Shown here piece by piece: positions 21,203 to 33,179 of a DNA stretch of 64,000 bases. Source of the DNA: Lentinula raphanica (lineage: Eukaryota > Basidiomycota > Agaricomycetes > Agaricales > Omphalotaceae). The position numbers and the translations under genes are program-made. Each line of letters starts with the position of its first letter. The stretch's first letter is position 1. The stretch spans positions 248,001 to 312,000 of the forward strand of contig JANVFP010000015.1 in NCBI GenBank assembly GCA_027919835.1, read 5' to 3'. Below the pieces are notes generated by a model that was given only the letters and a program-made list of their open reading frames with translations, was not told the DNA's origin and did not search any database.

Positions 21203-23406
21203 TCAAGAATTGCTTTTGCGATGAGCAGCTGCACTTCCAGGCCTCGTCCGTGCGAGGTCAGATCTAACATTTCGATCAGGTGAACCTTCCGCACTCTTTC
21301 GCCGAGTCCCAGATGGCCGTCCTATTCGACTTTGCCCTAGAAGAGCGGTCGAACTTGACGGTGGTAGCTTCGTATTGTGAGAGCGCATGGTGACATTGGA
21401 ATGCCCTCCAGGCAAGAATGTGCCATTGTCTGACGGAGTACTGGACCCTGAGCGGATCCCAGCGAAGCCTGTTGGAAGAGGAGGCATCGCGTTGGTACTT
21501 GCCCCCAGTGAAGACCGTTTCGGCTGATATGCGTAGGTTGTCGCAACGCCAGGGCCAATTGATCGTTTCTGCCCTAACATGGTCGTACTCGTAGACGTCG
21601 GTAGCGGCAGGAAAGTAGGAGTTGCCGGGCGAGAAGTGGGAGTAGGTATAGAAGTCGTAGTAGCCGTGCTTCCGCCAGAAAGCCTAGATTGTGGACGTTT
21701 GATACCGGTGTTACCTGTGTTTACCGTACTTTGAAAGAGGGGACTAGCTCTTGATGATCCGAAAGTTGGAGAGGAAGATGTAGATGCGTTCGACCGGGAA
21801 GGCTTTTTCGGACTTGACGCCCTTCGCCTTTCCTTCGGTGGCGAAGGGGAGTCTTCCATGATAAGCACCCAGCCTGAAGTATCACCTTTTTTGTTCTTCT
21901 CAGACTCAGACTCGGTGCTTCGTTTAGAATCTGAACTATGTCTGTTTGACAGAGGGTTCTCCCAACTAGTTCGACTCAGTACGTTCCGCGAACCAGAAGA
22001 TTGGGTCGGGGTCCCAATGCTAGATGCTGCAAGCGCGTTGGCATTAGGTCGACCAGACATGCTACCCATCCGCAATCTCGGAACTCGGGTATGAATCTTT
22101 TGCTCAAGATTTTTAACTCTGGCGCGCATCTCGGATACCATCTGCACACCCCTACTCTTGGAAGCCGTGCTTGTTGTTGAGCTTGTGCTCATGGTTGACG
22201 GATTACGTGCAACAGGTGGACGCTTGGATGGTGACGTTGGGGTACGAGGTGACGAATATGACGGGATTGTTCTGGAACGAGGGATAGAAGAGCTACTAGG
22301 AGGCGCTGATAGCGAGGACATCTGAGAAGGGGTGAAGCCTGCACGTTGCAGGAGTATCGATTGGCCTTTGGTGTTAGCATTCTGTTTACGTGGTGTTGCT
22401 TCATCTTCCGATGTGCTCGAGTCCGGAAGGGTCTCGGAACTCGGTTCGAGTTCTGACAATTGTAGATCGGGGGGAGGGGGGGTGCTGAGTAGATTATCTG
22501 TAGAGGGTGCTGACAGACGAGGGAATGAAGGTCCGCTAGAGCGAGAGCTGTCACTGAGAGAGGCAGATGACCGTGCAGCCAGCTGGTCTTTCAAATGAGA
22601 AATCTCGGCATTGGCATCTTATCAAGATACACTAGAGTCAGATTCAATATATGAGTTCAATGTGAGCAGCACGTACCTCGTAGTTCGTCTTTGAGTCGTT
22701 GACACTGTTCCTCTACGTTTGCTTTATCTATCAGTTCATGCTCGAGCAAGATCTTCTCTTCCAGAGCACGAGTATATTTTCCCTCAACATCCGCTAAAGT
22801 AGAGGACACTGCGCGTTCTGTTCTTTCGAGATCATCATTCCCCATTTCAAGTTCGCGTAGTTGGACTTTGACTGTCTGATGTTCTTGCCGTAGTTTGTCG
22901 AGTTCGCGTTGTAGAGAGTTTGTGATGGTGTTGTGTGTCGTTTGGAGAGATATGAACTTGGACTATAGGAAGAACGATGATTGAGGTGGTTTTCTACAAG
23001 ACTTTGAGACGTCCAGCGCACCTTCCAGTTGTCCCTTTCTGTTTCTGCCTTTGCCACCTTGACTCTCAGATCCTGCTGGGCCTTCTCTGTCCTCTGAAGC
23101 TCAGCTTCCAACTCTGCCTCAAGTTCCTTGCTGGCGTGGTGAAAGTCGTCCAGTTCGGCTCGTGTTTCGGCCAGCATATCAGCCACCTAGACAGCAGTTA
23201 GATGATGAGTAGTAAGACGACAAGAGACCAATACCTCATTGTACTTTGCACGCCAGTCGCTGGAAGTTGAGGCCGAGTAACTGCGCGAAAATGGCCTGAG
23301 CAAGTTAAGAAAGCAAGAGGATATAAGAGTACCTTATCGAAGAGTCATCAATAGACATTCCTCTGTCTCTTCTAAGAGCATCTGTCGGAGAGAGAACAGC
23401 GGTCAT
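21203..23406 (-). CDS. nudE: NudE family dynein/LIS1 regulator
   Basis: Predicted exons (minus) 23406-23333, 23295-23235, 23186-23022, 22962-22677 and 22617-21203. The N-terminal half is a long coiled coil with the NudE signature: SSDWRAKYNEVADMLAETRA, KELEAELEAELQRTEKAQQD, VKVQLRELEMGNDDLERTER and RALEEKILLEHELIDKAN. The C-terminal half is a Ser/Pro/Thr-rich disordered tail. NudE (nudE, ro-11, NDEL1) binds LIS1 and dynein and supports nuclear migration and hyphal growth. The start at 23406 (MTAVLSPTDALRRDRG) was preferred to an in-frame ATG at 23487, whose extra residues do not resemble the family; a later ATG also exists in exon 1. The first intron is only 37 nt. A MITE sits 134 bp upstream of the start. 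Confidence 0.87.
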
Positions 23407-23540
23407 TGAGGCTTCGAGCAAGAGACCTGAGATCAACCAACTCAGTTGTCGTAAGCAACAACCGGTAGAATTCCCACGAGTCCCCATTTGGATTCAATCA
23501 AATTTTAACCAAGTTTTTTTGATTCCAAAAGAGTTACATA

Positions 23541-24014
23541 TGGTGCATGTCACGTAGTCACCACCACCTGTGTACAGAGCGTGGGAACACAGTCAGCAGC
23601 GACAAGGATTACATGAAATTTCAAGACCTCTTGTAGAAAGCATCCAATTGATGAGAAGAACCATCTGTGAAGAGGAATTTCTCATACACCCAGTATTTAA
23701 ATTTTTTGTCATAAAAAATTCGCCGTTTCCTTATTAGGAAGTTACATAATCATGTGAATGATGAGTCATCTATCTATTTAAGGTAATAGATACCAGATAT
23801 GATCAGATAAATGAGGTGTAATGACAGTCCATGAGCTCTTTTCATGCATCATAGAGTTCTGAGTAAGATACGAAGCATTCAAGACCAGTAGAATACAAAT
23901 GGGATGAAAGAAAGAGGGAAAAAAAGTTGAATTTTTTTCGCTCAGAAAATTCGCCGCTTATGTAACGTTCCCACGCCCTGTACATAGGTGGTGGTGACTA
24001 CGTGACATGCACCA
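23541..24014. mobile_element. Tc1/mariner-like MITE, 474 bp, TA target duplication
   Basis: The ends are near-perfect inverted repeats of about 49 bp (23541-23589 and 23966-24014), reading TGGTGCATGTCACGTAGTCA and continuing with ACCACCACCT and TGTACAG, with two or three mismatches. Both ends are flanked by TA (23539-23540 and 24015-24016), the duplication made by Tc1/mariner transposases. The AT-rich interior has no coding capacity, and subterminal AAAATTCGCCG motifs occur on both sides. It lies in the upstream region of nudE. The nearly identical TIRs suggest a fairly recent insertion. Confidence 0.88.
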
Positions 24015-24274
24015 TAGTTCATTGTGCTCTCTACTCGCAGTGTGGCATCCTTGGAGACTTAAAATCACCACCACAGTCGAGTTTGTCATCGGCAATTCTT
24101 CATTAGAAACTCCCCTCGTTTTCAATGAAGTCGCTAGACTACGTTTAATCATCGCTTGAGCTGGGTATAACTTATGTAAATGGAGAGGCATCACCTACTG
24201 TAGCCTACTGTAGCACGGCATGCTCGTTGAGTAAATAAAAATGTACCTTCAGACTGACCATATTCAGAGTACAG

Positions 24275-25090
24275 CTACGATAAACCTTCCGGTTTCGCGC
24301 ATTTCCTCTTTTCAATCTTACCAGTTTTTGGGCATCGCATCTCCTGCAATACAACGTTCGAGAACACACAGATCGAAATGTCGAGTTTTCCATGGACTCA
24401 CCTGCCAGGAGACTGGTTCCATTGTAGCACCTGTTCATGACAATCAACACCTCGGACGTGCAACGCTTCAAATCAAAATTGCTTTACCAGCTTCACTCGT
24501 TGCAAAAATGACCCCGAGATCGTTTCGAGCCGTAGTGACGAAATAGCTACGAGCATCGCCAAGTGATATCTTGTACAATCGTTCATGAGATGGTGAGACA
24601 GCTCAATATCCAAATCAACATATGATACTTACAACGAGTCCTCTTACTACATCTCCTCCTCTGAAGCAATCGCCTATCTTGACTTTATCCTTTTCTGTCG
24701 CTCTAACATCTTGCGAACGAATTACACCCGTGAATTCTTCTCCCGGTGGCAGTGGGATATCATCAACCACGGTGATAGACAATAACGCTTGAAGTGGTGA
24801 AAGCCGTGTGATGGAGCCAAGGACTACGGAGTTTGGAGCAGGTGGTTGAGGTCTCAAGCGAGATATGACTAGATTCTGCAAGTGGGAACAAAGCCAATTG
24901 TCGTCATGAGGGTGTTTCTTTGATAGCGGCTTCAACTGGGAGAAAGACGAACAGATCCTTCGAAATGCGGAACGCCGACCAGACTTGCTCTGACTTGCTC
25001 ATCTTTTTCGTAAACTCCTCTTCCCAATTGTGGAACAGGACCTCGAGGTAACGGAATGGGCTGGCCAGGAAGAACCAAGTCGGAGGCCAT
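24275..25090 (-). CDS. CSL4: exosome complex subunit Csl4 (EXOSC1)
   Basis: Predicted exons (minus) 25090-24953, 24875-24633, 24569-24488, 24430-24402 and 24343-24275. The N-terminal block LVLPGQPIPLPRGPVPQLGR with GVYEKDEQVRASLVGVPHFEG is the Csl4 N-terminal domain. The S1-like domain follows: VVLGSITRLSPLQALLSITV, GEEFTGVIRSQDVRATEKDK, IGDCFRGGDVVRGLV and ARSYFVTTARNDLGVIFA. The tail MRCPKTGKIEKRKCAKPE keeps a zinc-ribbon-like Cys pattern. Csl4 is one of the three cap proteins of the RNA exosome and helps recruit RNA and cofactors. The first intron uses a weak GTTCGT donor but joins conserved blocks in frame. Length is normal for the family. Confidence 0.9.
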
Positions 25091-25733
25091 GTAGGATTTG
25101 CAAAATGATGATATCAATGAGAGTTTGGGATAAATTAGACGCCAGATGCCCAGAGTTCTTACTAACCACGATGAAGATAGATATTTGTGTGATTGAGTTC
25201 ACAAGCGTAAACAATGACTAGTACCGTGAAAGTCCAAGCTACCACAAGTGCCAAAAAATCGCAAGCCATAGCCGTATAGATAAGGCAAAAATAGTTCAAA
25301 GAGCATGTATGCCTTGCATCAAGCTCGGCCAGCGACATAGGCAACAAGAAAGTGAAATCGACGGCGATACGCGTACAACGCAGGATGAGGGAGCACTTGT
25401 GCGGCCAAATGCACACGAAGGTGGTGGTATACGATTTGTATGTAGAGCAGGGGATAGATGTGCAGAAAACGACAAAGGCTTGCGATTGAGAATGAAAACC
25501 GACGACGCTGAATGAGCTATCGCCGATAGCTCTTCAGCTAGTAATCGGCATAAATAGCGTCAAAAGGTTACCCAAAAGTTCAACAACAGCGATAATAAAT
25601 AAATAGTCTGGCAATAAAGGAGGGATAAGATAAAAAGAATGGCGTGTACATTCCGAACAAAGGCATGGGGTCATCGGGTGGGAGGAACGTCGCGGATGAC
25701 AATGAGTGAATATGCCATCGGTGTAGTATTCGT
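25091..25733. other. spacer with a possible membrane-protein remnant
   Basis: Upstream of CSL4. A minus-strand open frame at 25162-25416 encodes a hydrophobic stretch (DFLALVVAWTFTVLVIVYAC) preceded by other apolar residues, which could be a relic of a multi-span membrane protein. No complete gene, partner exons or known family could be assembled, so it is not called as a CDS. Confidence 0.3.
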
Positions 25734-26859
25734 TCAAGCCTTGACAACAGACTGAGTCAAGGAACGTTTCCTCGACTTCGCAGGCGCTGATTGGCGGTCG
25801 ACCAAGCAGAACCTCGGCACAACGCCATGTTGTGAATCAACGTTGCTGACATGCTGAACTAGGCACCATCCATCGTGATATTCTTCAATCAACCGAACAC
25901 AATCTCCTATCCTGATGGGCAGCTCATCATCCAACGAGGGATGGAAAGTGTTGATGACATACATCAGACGGATTTTCTCTGATACGCTCCCGCCACGGCT
26001 GCGACGCGCCTGGGCAGGAGTTACTTTCGTGACCGTCTCACCAGAAAGGTGTTTGGAAGACACGGAACGGGATCGAGAATGAGTGTGTTTGTGTTGGTGA
26101 GCGAAGGAGGTGGTACGTATAGGGCTCGGAAGAGGCTGAGAGCTCTCTTCGGTGACAGTAGTGAGCGGTGGAGGGTTGGGTAGGTAGGATGAGTTGGTGA
26201 CTATGTTCAGCGGCTTGTTGGTAGGACCTTTACTGGCCGTCAGAGGGTCCGAATGGAAAGGATCCGCCTTTTCCTCGTAGGAAGGTGGAGGAGAGGGTGT
26301 GTTGTTTCTCCAAGAGCGGCCCTCACGAGCAGCTTGAACATGCTTCGGCAGCTCTCCATTCTTCAAAGGTACTCCAAGGTAAGTTCGAACCTGAGGGGTC
26401 CAGGCGGCTTCCCCTTTGTGAGGAATGGGGATGAAAGCTTGCTTCGGCTTTTCAAGACCGTCGGTCTGCTTCTCAGAGTTGAAGCTAGTGTTGGAAGCTG
26501 CGCGGTACAACGGATCCTCACTGTCGGCAGCTTGATTTCTTCTTCTTCTTCTTCTGTTGGTGTATTTCCACGCACAAACTAGAGGGGAGGGGGGAAACAT
26601 GTCAGGGAAATATCACAGGTCTGATTGATAGGATATACATACCCCCAAGTAAAATCGCAGCAAATGCACTGAGGACAACAGCAAGTGCGATGGTAGAGTG
26701 TGGAACGCTGTTAACGATTTGTTGGGCGTAAGCATTGGACGTCTCGGTTGCTGTGGGCGTCGTTACGGACACAGAGGTCGCATCAGCAACGGCAGTTTGG
26801 GGTGAGCGCTTGATAACGCGAAATGCAGAAGTTCGGCGACCAAGATGACCTGGGCTCAT
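25734..26859 (-). CDS. single-pass membrane protein with C-terminal SH3 domain
   Basis: Exons (minus) 26859-26643 and 26578-25734, joined by a 64-nt intron, give about 354 residues from the first true ATG at 26859. The N-terminal part is Ser/Thr-rich and probably extracytoplasmic; one membrane helix (IALAVVLSAFAAILLGVCAW) is followed by a strongly basic stop-transfer stretch (YTNRRRRRRN). A long disordered Pro/Ser region leads to an SH3 domain at the C-terminus: MYVINTFHPSLDDELPIRIG, then DCVRLIEEYHDGWCLVQHV and GVVPRFCL. The order (short ectodomain, TM, disordered linker, SH3) resembles fungal Fus1-like cortical scaffold proteins. Substrate or partner is unknown. Confidence 0.78.
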
Positions 26860-27172
26860 TCTGTTCAAGTCGTCAACTAAAGAAACGAAGAAAGAACGAA
26901 TAAGAACAGTCGTGAAGGACGACGAAGAAGAATTAAAGAAGGGTCGTTGGAAGAAGAGAACAAAAAGCTGGAGAAAGGGCTGTGTATAATTTTAGTTCAA
27001 CTATATTTGAGGACCCATCATTTTTATCTGATCAAAGGGTAATTTGATATGTTCAAAACTTCGCGTTTCAGCATTGGCTCTGCCTCTCATCAGCTCTCAT
27101 CGCGTCGGACAGCGACGGAAAGCGTTCTTTATCCCTAACATCCCATAGAATATGAATAAGTGTACACGAGTT
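26860..27172. other. intergenic, promoter of SH3 gene
   Basis: 313 bp between the SH3 gene start and the stop of the CCCH/AAA+ gene. It has a purine-rich stretch (26880-26975) just upstream of the SH3 gene ATG and no coding content. Confidence 0.4.
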
Positions 27173-30100
27173 TCAAAAGTCCATCGAATCAATGAGCAGA
27201 CTTGAAACAGCTCTGTACAACGATCTTGCCCCCTCCGAAGGAACGAAATCCTTCAAAGAATCTTCTACCACCTTCTCTCTTTGCTCCCTAGACAACCCTT
27301 GCACCAAGTGCTCGACAGCACTTTCCTGGAGAATTTCAGAAGCTATCGCCCTCTTCTCTGCCGTCGTGAAGGGGACGAAAGGTAGAATGGCAGAGACACG
27401 GGAAAGGACTGAAGCACCCAGCTGATCTGAAACGTGCGGACGAAGGGTAGCCATGAGCTCGACATATTCATTCCGAGTCAGAGTTTCTTCAGGCCGTTGG
27501 AGGGATTTGTGATAGTCTAGTATCAAGTCGTTCCCAATATTCGAAGTGCCTACCCATATGACGTTCCGAACGTCTATAGTTCGCGAGTTAGCCTCGAATG
27601 TACAGCGGCCTTTATAACATGATAAATGGACTGCAATCAGGTCTATGATGGACATATTTACCTAGCTCCCATGGAACCAGTAAGGACCACAGCGCCTTGC
27701 GTTCAGTCTTTTCGATCTCCTAGATTCAATGGTCTGTTTTAGCATCAAGAGAATCACAGGAAGTAATGAATCTCACGTCAAGCACGACGACACATCGTTT
27801 GCCTTCGTTGTTTGCTAAGAATTCAACTAGGGTACATGGAGGCGCGTCCTTCCATATAAACTTAGTAAATTCAGATGTTCACATGCAAAACAAACGGCTA
27901 TACCTCGTCAGAACTGATGGAATACGACCGCCAGATGTCATCGGCAGTACGCAGAGTAGTCATATTCACAGTGTGAATGGGTACTTCAAGGAGTGAACCA
28001 ACTAGACGGTTCCATACGTTCAGCGTCTTCCAACAAAAACACGGCTGCACTGTAATCACTCACACTGATGCGCCAACATGCTCTTCCCGTGTCCACTCGG
28101 TCCTAAGAGCGGAAGACGACTCTGGATCAACTCGAAACTCGGAGCACTAGAATGAATTTGCTAACCACATAGAAAAACCACAACCGGCGTTCTTGAAATC
28201 TTTTCCGAGTGGATACTGAGCACACGGAAAAGCTGCTCTAAAGCTCTATCTTGCCCAATAATGCCATATCTCATGCGAACCAATGGCCGGAACACTGAAC
28301 GTTCCATAAGGGCATTTATACGTCGAGTCGTTACGGTGTCAGCCCTGTCCAAGTAATATCTGGAATATGTCAATATGTGAGTGACTTGATGCAGGGGAAC
28401 AAGAACATACTTGGTTGCGGGATCCAATACGGCTTCGTCCTTGGCCTTGCTATCATTCAAAGCTGTTTTGCTGGGATCAGCACCGTATCCCAGAAGCTTC
28501 TTCACGATACCAAGCTTATGTTTCAAGCCTTCGTTTCCTAACGTAAACTCAAGCGCGGATTGAGCCTGAGGCCCGATCGTGTCATTAGCACTAACAGGAT
28601 CTTGCGTGTCATCATGCCCATGTTCAAGGACCCGCTCGACCTGTTTCGGATCATCACTCGCGATAGCGAACAACAGTGCCGGTCGAGGGGTATTAGGACG
28701 AGACTGGTGGCTGACAACGCCGGCAGGCGATGAGCCTAAGCCAGGTTGTGAACTGGGGGACGCAGAGCGGCGTCCAGGAATATCATCAGGTGACGCTGTG
28801 TGCGGGCGTTGGGGGACCGGAAGGCTAGTAACGGAAGAATGTCGTGAGTTTACTGGAGAGAGATGACTTGGCGTTTGTGACTGCCGTACGCGTTCTTGCC
28901 TGGTTTCCGAAAGACCTGTACGGGATAGTCTACGGGAGGCTGAGGTACCAACGGATTTGACGGAACCAGACTTGACTGAATCCTTCCTGTCCCAAGTGGG
29001 AGGTCGAGAAAGAGGTGCTGATTTTGGGCCTTGAGGACCAGAGACGATGGAAGACGAATCCCGTTTATTAGTGTTGTCGTTCCGGATGTAATAAATACTG
29101 CTCCTTTTCTGAGATGAGGGTATCTGAGATGAAGATATAGACGCAGACGTCGGAGGAGTCCCCAGAGGTTGTCCACTCGTTACCGCCAGCGGTGCGGACA
29201 ACGGAAATGAAGATGGAATAGAAGAATCCAGTGATACATGATGTTGCTGAAGATTAACTAATGGAGGTGAAAGCGCAGATGAAAGCTGGATTCAAGATGA
29301 GTAATTCTGCCTAGGAAATCAAAAGAAAACTCACCAAAGGATTGTTGGATGAAGCATGTTCCGACGTAGATGCAGATATTGATGCAGATAGTACACTTGA
29401 AGATGCGACAGACAAATGTCTGTCATTTAAAGATGGTTGAGTAGATGACGGGTCAGCTTTTTACAGAAGTATCAACACAGTTGCACTTGTTTCTCGAAAG
29501 TGGAATTATACACACGAGATGAAACACTGCTGAATTCAGCAATGCTAGGATCAGATGAAGAAGATGACGCGACTATTGGCATTGAGGCAGAGCCTGTTAC
29601 GACTGTCGACTGAAAAAGAAGGATTCAATAAAAATTGTATTCAACCTCGCACTGACATACCAATCTCAATGGACGCAACTTGACGCTTCTTTTGGCAGTG
29701 ACAGTGAACCCAGAGAGAGATTGACCTTCTTGCACGTCATTGTCGGACGGTACTGGTTGAGGAAGAGGGGGAGGAGAAGGCGAAGAGGGCACAGAATGTG
29801 TACGTGACGCCTCGGTAGGTGGCGTGAAGACTGAGGATGTAGGTACGAAATTCTGCACTGGATATGCCGCAGGAGGGGGGCTCGCTGCGCGTACAGGCGG
29901 TGTCAAGACTCTAGCGGTGAGCGGGGGTGATACAGCGTTCGACAAGGATGTCCTAGGTGAGAGAGTGGATATACGCCTGTGTTCGTGAGGCAACACAGCC
30001 GAAGGTGATTGAGTCAAGGGTGTAGGTGGATCTGGAGCTGGAGCAGATACTTGTGAGAGTTGAGACGGCAATGCTCTTGAGATGCAGATATCATCATTAT

Positions 30101-31705
30101 CATCACTTTCAAACTGTAAATCACCGACATCGACATCGTCGTCGTCGTCGTCGTCTTCCTCGGCATGTTCAGACTCTGAATCAATATCCGAATAGACATC
30201 GTATAGAGAGTTAATCGTATCATCCTCATCGACAGGATGGTGAAGCTCATCATCGTCATCATCATCATGCCCTTCGGGACTTCCAGCAAGATAGGCCAAT
30301 TGCGCTGTCTCGTCGTCATCGTCAACTCGTAGAGGAGACGGGCTGACCGAGACATGAGCCGTCGAGGATGCATCTATTTCGTCGGGAGAAAATTCCGGAG
30401 GTGGTCTGACCGTCTCGGGCGTTTGAAAGTAATTCAGAGGGCTGGCGGACTTGTGCAAGGCTTCCTGTACATCCTCTCGAACCTGCGATGTATCCTCTTC
30501 AAGAGAATGATCGAATTGTTCTGATGAGTGGACATACGGGGATGTCTGTTTGGCTTTCGAACGAGGAGGAGGAGCGGGTGCCAGATAGAATGGGCGTATG
30601 GTATCCTGATTGTCTGCGTCCCACCTAGCTGTTAGACCGCCGGGGTAGTCGCCGTCATCATCTTCCTCTTCATCCAGATCTCCAGCAGTGAGATCCTGGG
30701 TAGGTCGTTCCTCTCCTTTGGACTGTCCCAACTGAGTATCTCTTTCAGCTTCCTTCTTCTTCTGATAGTACTCGGTAGGAGAATCAAGACCAAGGTCTAC
30801 TGTTGGAGGTTGAATATCTTCTTCGGAGACGTCGAATTTGGAGGCAAGAGGGGAAGGTGTGAGAGGTACCCGAGGAGCAAATACACCTAAACGAGGAGAC
30901 ATTATTCCAGCTCCCGGATGGGCTATGAGTCTGGTCGATGGGCTTCCGAATGGGGAAGCGAGCAATTCAAACGTAGAGCTCATGGCTGGACTCCTGGGAG
31001 GTGAGAGAGCCATTGGTGCGGGCGACATCCATTGTGAGCTGGGTGTCCCGCCGGGATCGTGAAAGCCAGGATCTAGAGAGGGATTTCTGGAATGACTATT
31101 AGAATGTAGTAGGGAGAAATGCTTCAGTTGCAGGTCGGAGAACTCGACTGGAGAAAGAAGACCGGAATGAGTGGAACTAGGTCGAGACTGTTCGGGTTCA
31201 TCATTTGCATTTGACACTGGGTCATGGAAATATGATTCATTGAGATGAGGGTCAAGCTGCTGGAAGGTTTGTCGGGTCGTGCGCAGAGGATCATCATCAT
31301 CTGTATCGTCGTCAACCGCTTCGAAAGACAAGTCATCGATGAATTCCTCTTCCTCCTCCTCCTCTTCTTCGTCTCTGATAACTCCCTTCAAAGCAAGCAA
31401 GAGATTGGCGGTTCGGGGTGAATGAGAAGGCGATCGAACAGAATGCAAAGGAGCTGAGGGTGGTGTGTCTGGAAAAATCTTCACTGCAGGCGCAGCCTGG
31501 AGTGGTTTGGAGTCAATGAAAGTGCTTTCATCCGGGTTCCAGTCGTTCATGACATGAAGAAAGTTGCAACGATCTTCGCCAAACAGACAACGACCCTTTC
31601 TATAGAATTCGCATGGTTTTGCTGAGAAGGTGTAAGAGATATGAAAGATTTATGTTGCAAGGACGTACTCTTGACTCTCCAATAAGGATCTACCGTAACA
31701 GACAT
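27173..31705 (-). CDS. CCCH zinc finger / ankyrin-like / Clp-type AAA+ ATPase protein
   Basis: Predicted exons (minus) 31705-31669, 31621-29661, 29609-29516, 29456-29335, 29285-28411, 28359-28166, 28102-28074, 28011-27904, 27848-27777, 27719-27662 and 27609-27173, about 1,320 residues. The start MSVTVDPYWRVK leads into one CCCH finger (PCEFYRKGRCLFGEDRCNFLH). A roughly 900-residue disordered Ser/Pro/Asp/Glu-rich stretch follows. Then come ankyrin-like repeats (LLFAIASDDPKQVERVLEHG, GIVKKLLGYGADPS) and one Clp/HSP100-like AAA+ domain: YGIIGQDRALEQL, Walker A GPSGHGKS, Walker B CVVVLDEIEKTE and sensor-1 VIWVGTSNIG. Ankyrin plus single AAA+ recalls CLPB/Skd3, but a CCCH finger replaces the mitochondrial presequence. 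The joins at 29661/29609 and around it rest on clean GT-AG introns in frame, so two adjacent genes remain possible. Confidence 0.7.
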
Positions 31706-32414
31706 TTACATGAGTTCAACAGTTCAAGAAATTATTGAACACTGAACAATTCCGAGGCTTTCCCACAGTACTCCTAATGCAAACCGGTCATGTGCTCGAC
31801 GCGCTTCCACCTTTGCAGAGAACGTCGACGCGAGTTTCAAGCTGTACCGACGGGATACATATTACAAACTATACCCTGATAACTCTAAGCCTGTTCGTAA
31901 TGGAAGGCTTAAAGCACCAGCGCCTATTGGCAATGTCTTTGTCAGGCTTTAACATGCCACCTTCGCAGTCCATTGACCGCTATTGACCGTCGTGTGTCGT
32001 AGGAGTTCGACGAATGTCGGTTCCGACGCCCGAATGTGGTCATAAAGTCAAGATTTGCTTCCTCCCGAGAAAACCCTCGGCTGATCTGTGGAGGCCGCAG
32101 GCGCGTCCTCAGACCCTCGGCATCACCAATTTTTGGACCACAACAGACCACAACCTGCACAGCCTATCCGACCGCACAGAGCAAATCGGAAATTGTAATC
32201 ACCAGACTCGTTTTAAACGGTGTTAGCACGAAGTTTCTCAACCTTTTCCCGCGCTTCTGCTGCTCGTCGTTTTTTCTTTGCTGGCCAAAGGTATGCTTAT
32301 TTCCAGTATTGATTGCTGTCGGTTCTCATCCCCATTTTGTTCCATGCAGATCTGCTCGAATCCTACATCATATCTCAACACAACTTATACTACAACGCCT
32401 CTTTTCCCATCATC
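31706..32414. promoter_or_regulatory. divergent intergenic region with 5' leader intron
   Basis: Separates the CCCH/AAA+ gene start (minus) from the secreted-protein gene (plus). The right part contains a probable 5' UTR intron at 32291-32349 (AAAG/GTATGC to CATGCAG/ATC); the leader is similar in sequence to that of the paralogue near 12050-12196, so the duplication included the promoter-proximal region. Confidence 0.5.
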
Positions 32415-33179
32415 ATGCTCCTCTTTTGTCCCAGCCGTGCCAGGTCAACCTTCAGTCTAATCTTCGCTGTATCCATGCTTGCTTCCATTAGCATGCATAC
32501 TTTCGCAGCTCCTGTTGACAATGGTGTAAGTAGCATAGCTGAGAACAGAAAACCACAACCTTGTCTAACTCGTCACCACAAGATATTGCCAAATCCTAAT
32601 GTCAACTTCGTGCCAAGGGCATACGGAACTATGTCATTCCCCTCCCGCATTGACCCCAAATTCCACGCTCCTCAACACTCAGAGCACATTTCGCTTTCTG
32701 CAGATCAAAGAAATGCCTTAACAGAGGATGTGGTTGAAGTTGTCAGGCAAACCTTTGATAGACTGCCAATTCTACAACAGACGGTTTCTGATCCTTCTCA
32801 TTACCAATTTTCCCCAGGTGCTTTACTACAGCCTGTGGGATCTGCTCAGGTGTTCTACCTCCCGAACGACAAGAGTTATGTTGCGTATTGGGACGTGGAA
32901 ATCCCAACCTACTTGTCAGACGAGAAGGCTATGTGCGGATTTGTACACATTCTCCCTTCACCTATACCTTCGAATCCTAGATTGGACGTTGCGTCATGTG
33001 AAGCGTTTGTCTACTCAGGCAAAGGCCGCAAACGCAAAAGTTTTACACATATTCCACGCATACTTGATTCAGAAGAGGTTTCCGTACGAGTTCTCATTCT
33101 TTCACCATCTGCCATACTATGTGCTGACTGAAAATTGCAGAAATTCATGAAGATTATTCGCGAGGTACATCGAAGTTGA
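32415..33179 (+). CDS. small secreted protein, intact paralogue
   Basis: Exons 32415-32525, 32583-33083 and 33141-33179, about 216 residues. The signal peptide has a hydrophobic core (STFSLIFAVSMLASISMHTF) and likely cleavage at TFA/AP. The mature part has a helical-looking block (LTEDVVEVVRQTFDRLP), a beta-rich stretch (SAQVFYLPNDKSYVAYWDVE, MCGFVHILPSP) and two cysteines. No known domain is recognised. It shares a first intron at the same position with the gene at 12197 and aligns with it over most of its length, but lacks the transposon. An internal GTTTCC or GTACGA donor could serve at the last intron; the latter was used. Confidence 0.65.

Noticed and set aside
29625..31550. treating the acidic, Ser/Pro-rich block as a complete gene
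   Set aside because: The frame begins after a CCCH finger encoded upstream and runs into a clean GT-AG intron before its stop, so it is better read as one large exon of the CCCH/AAA+ gene.
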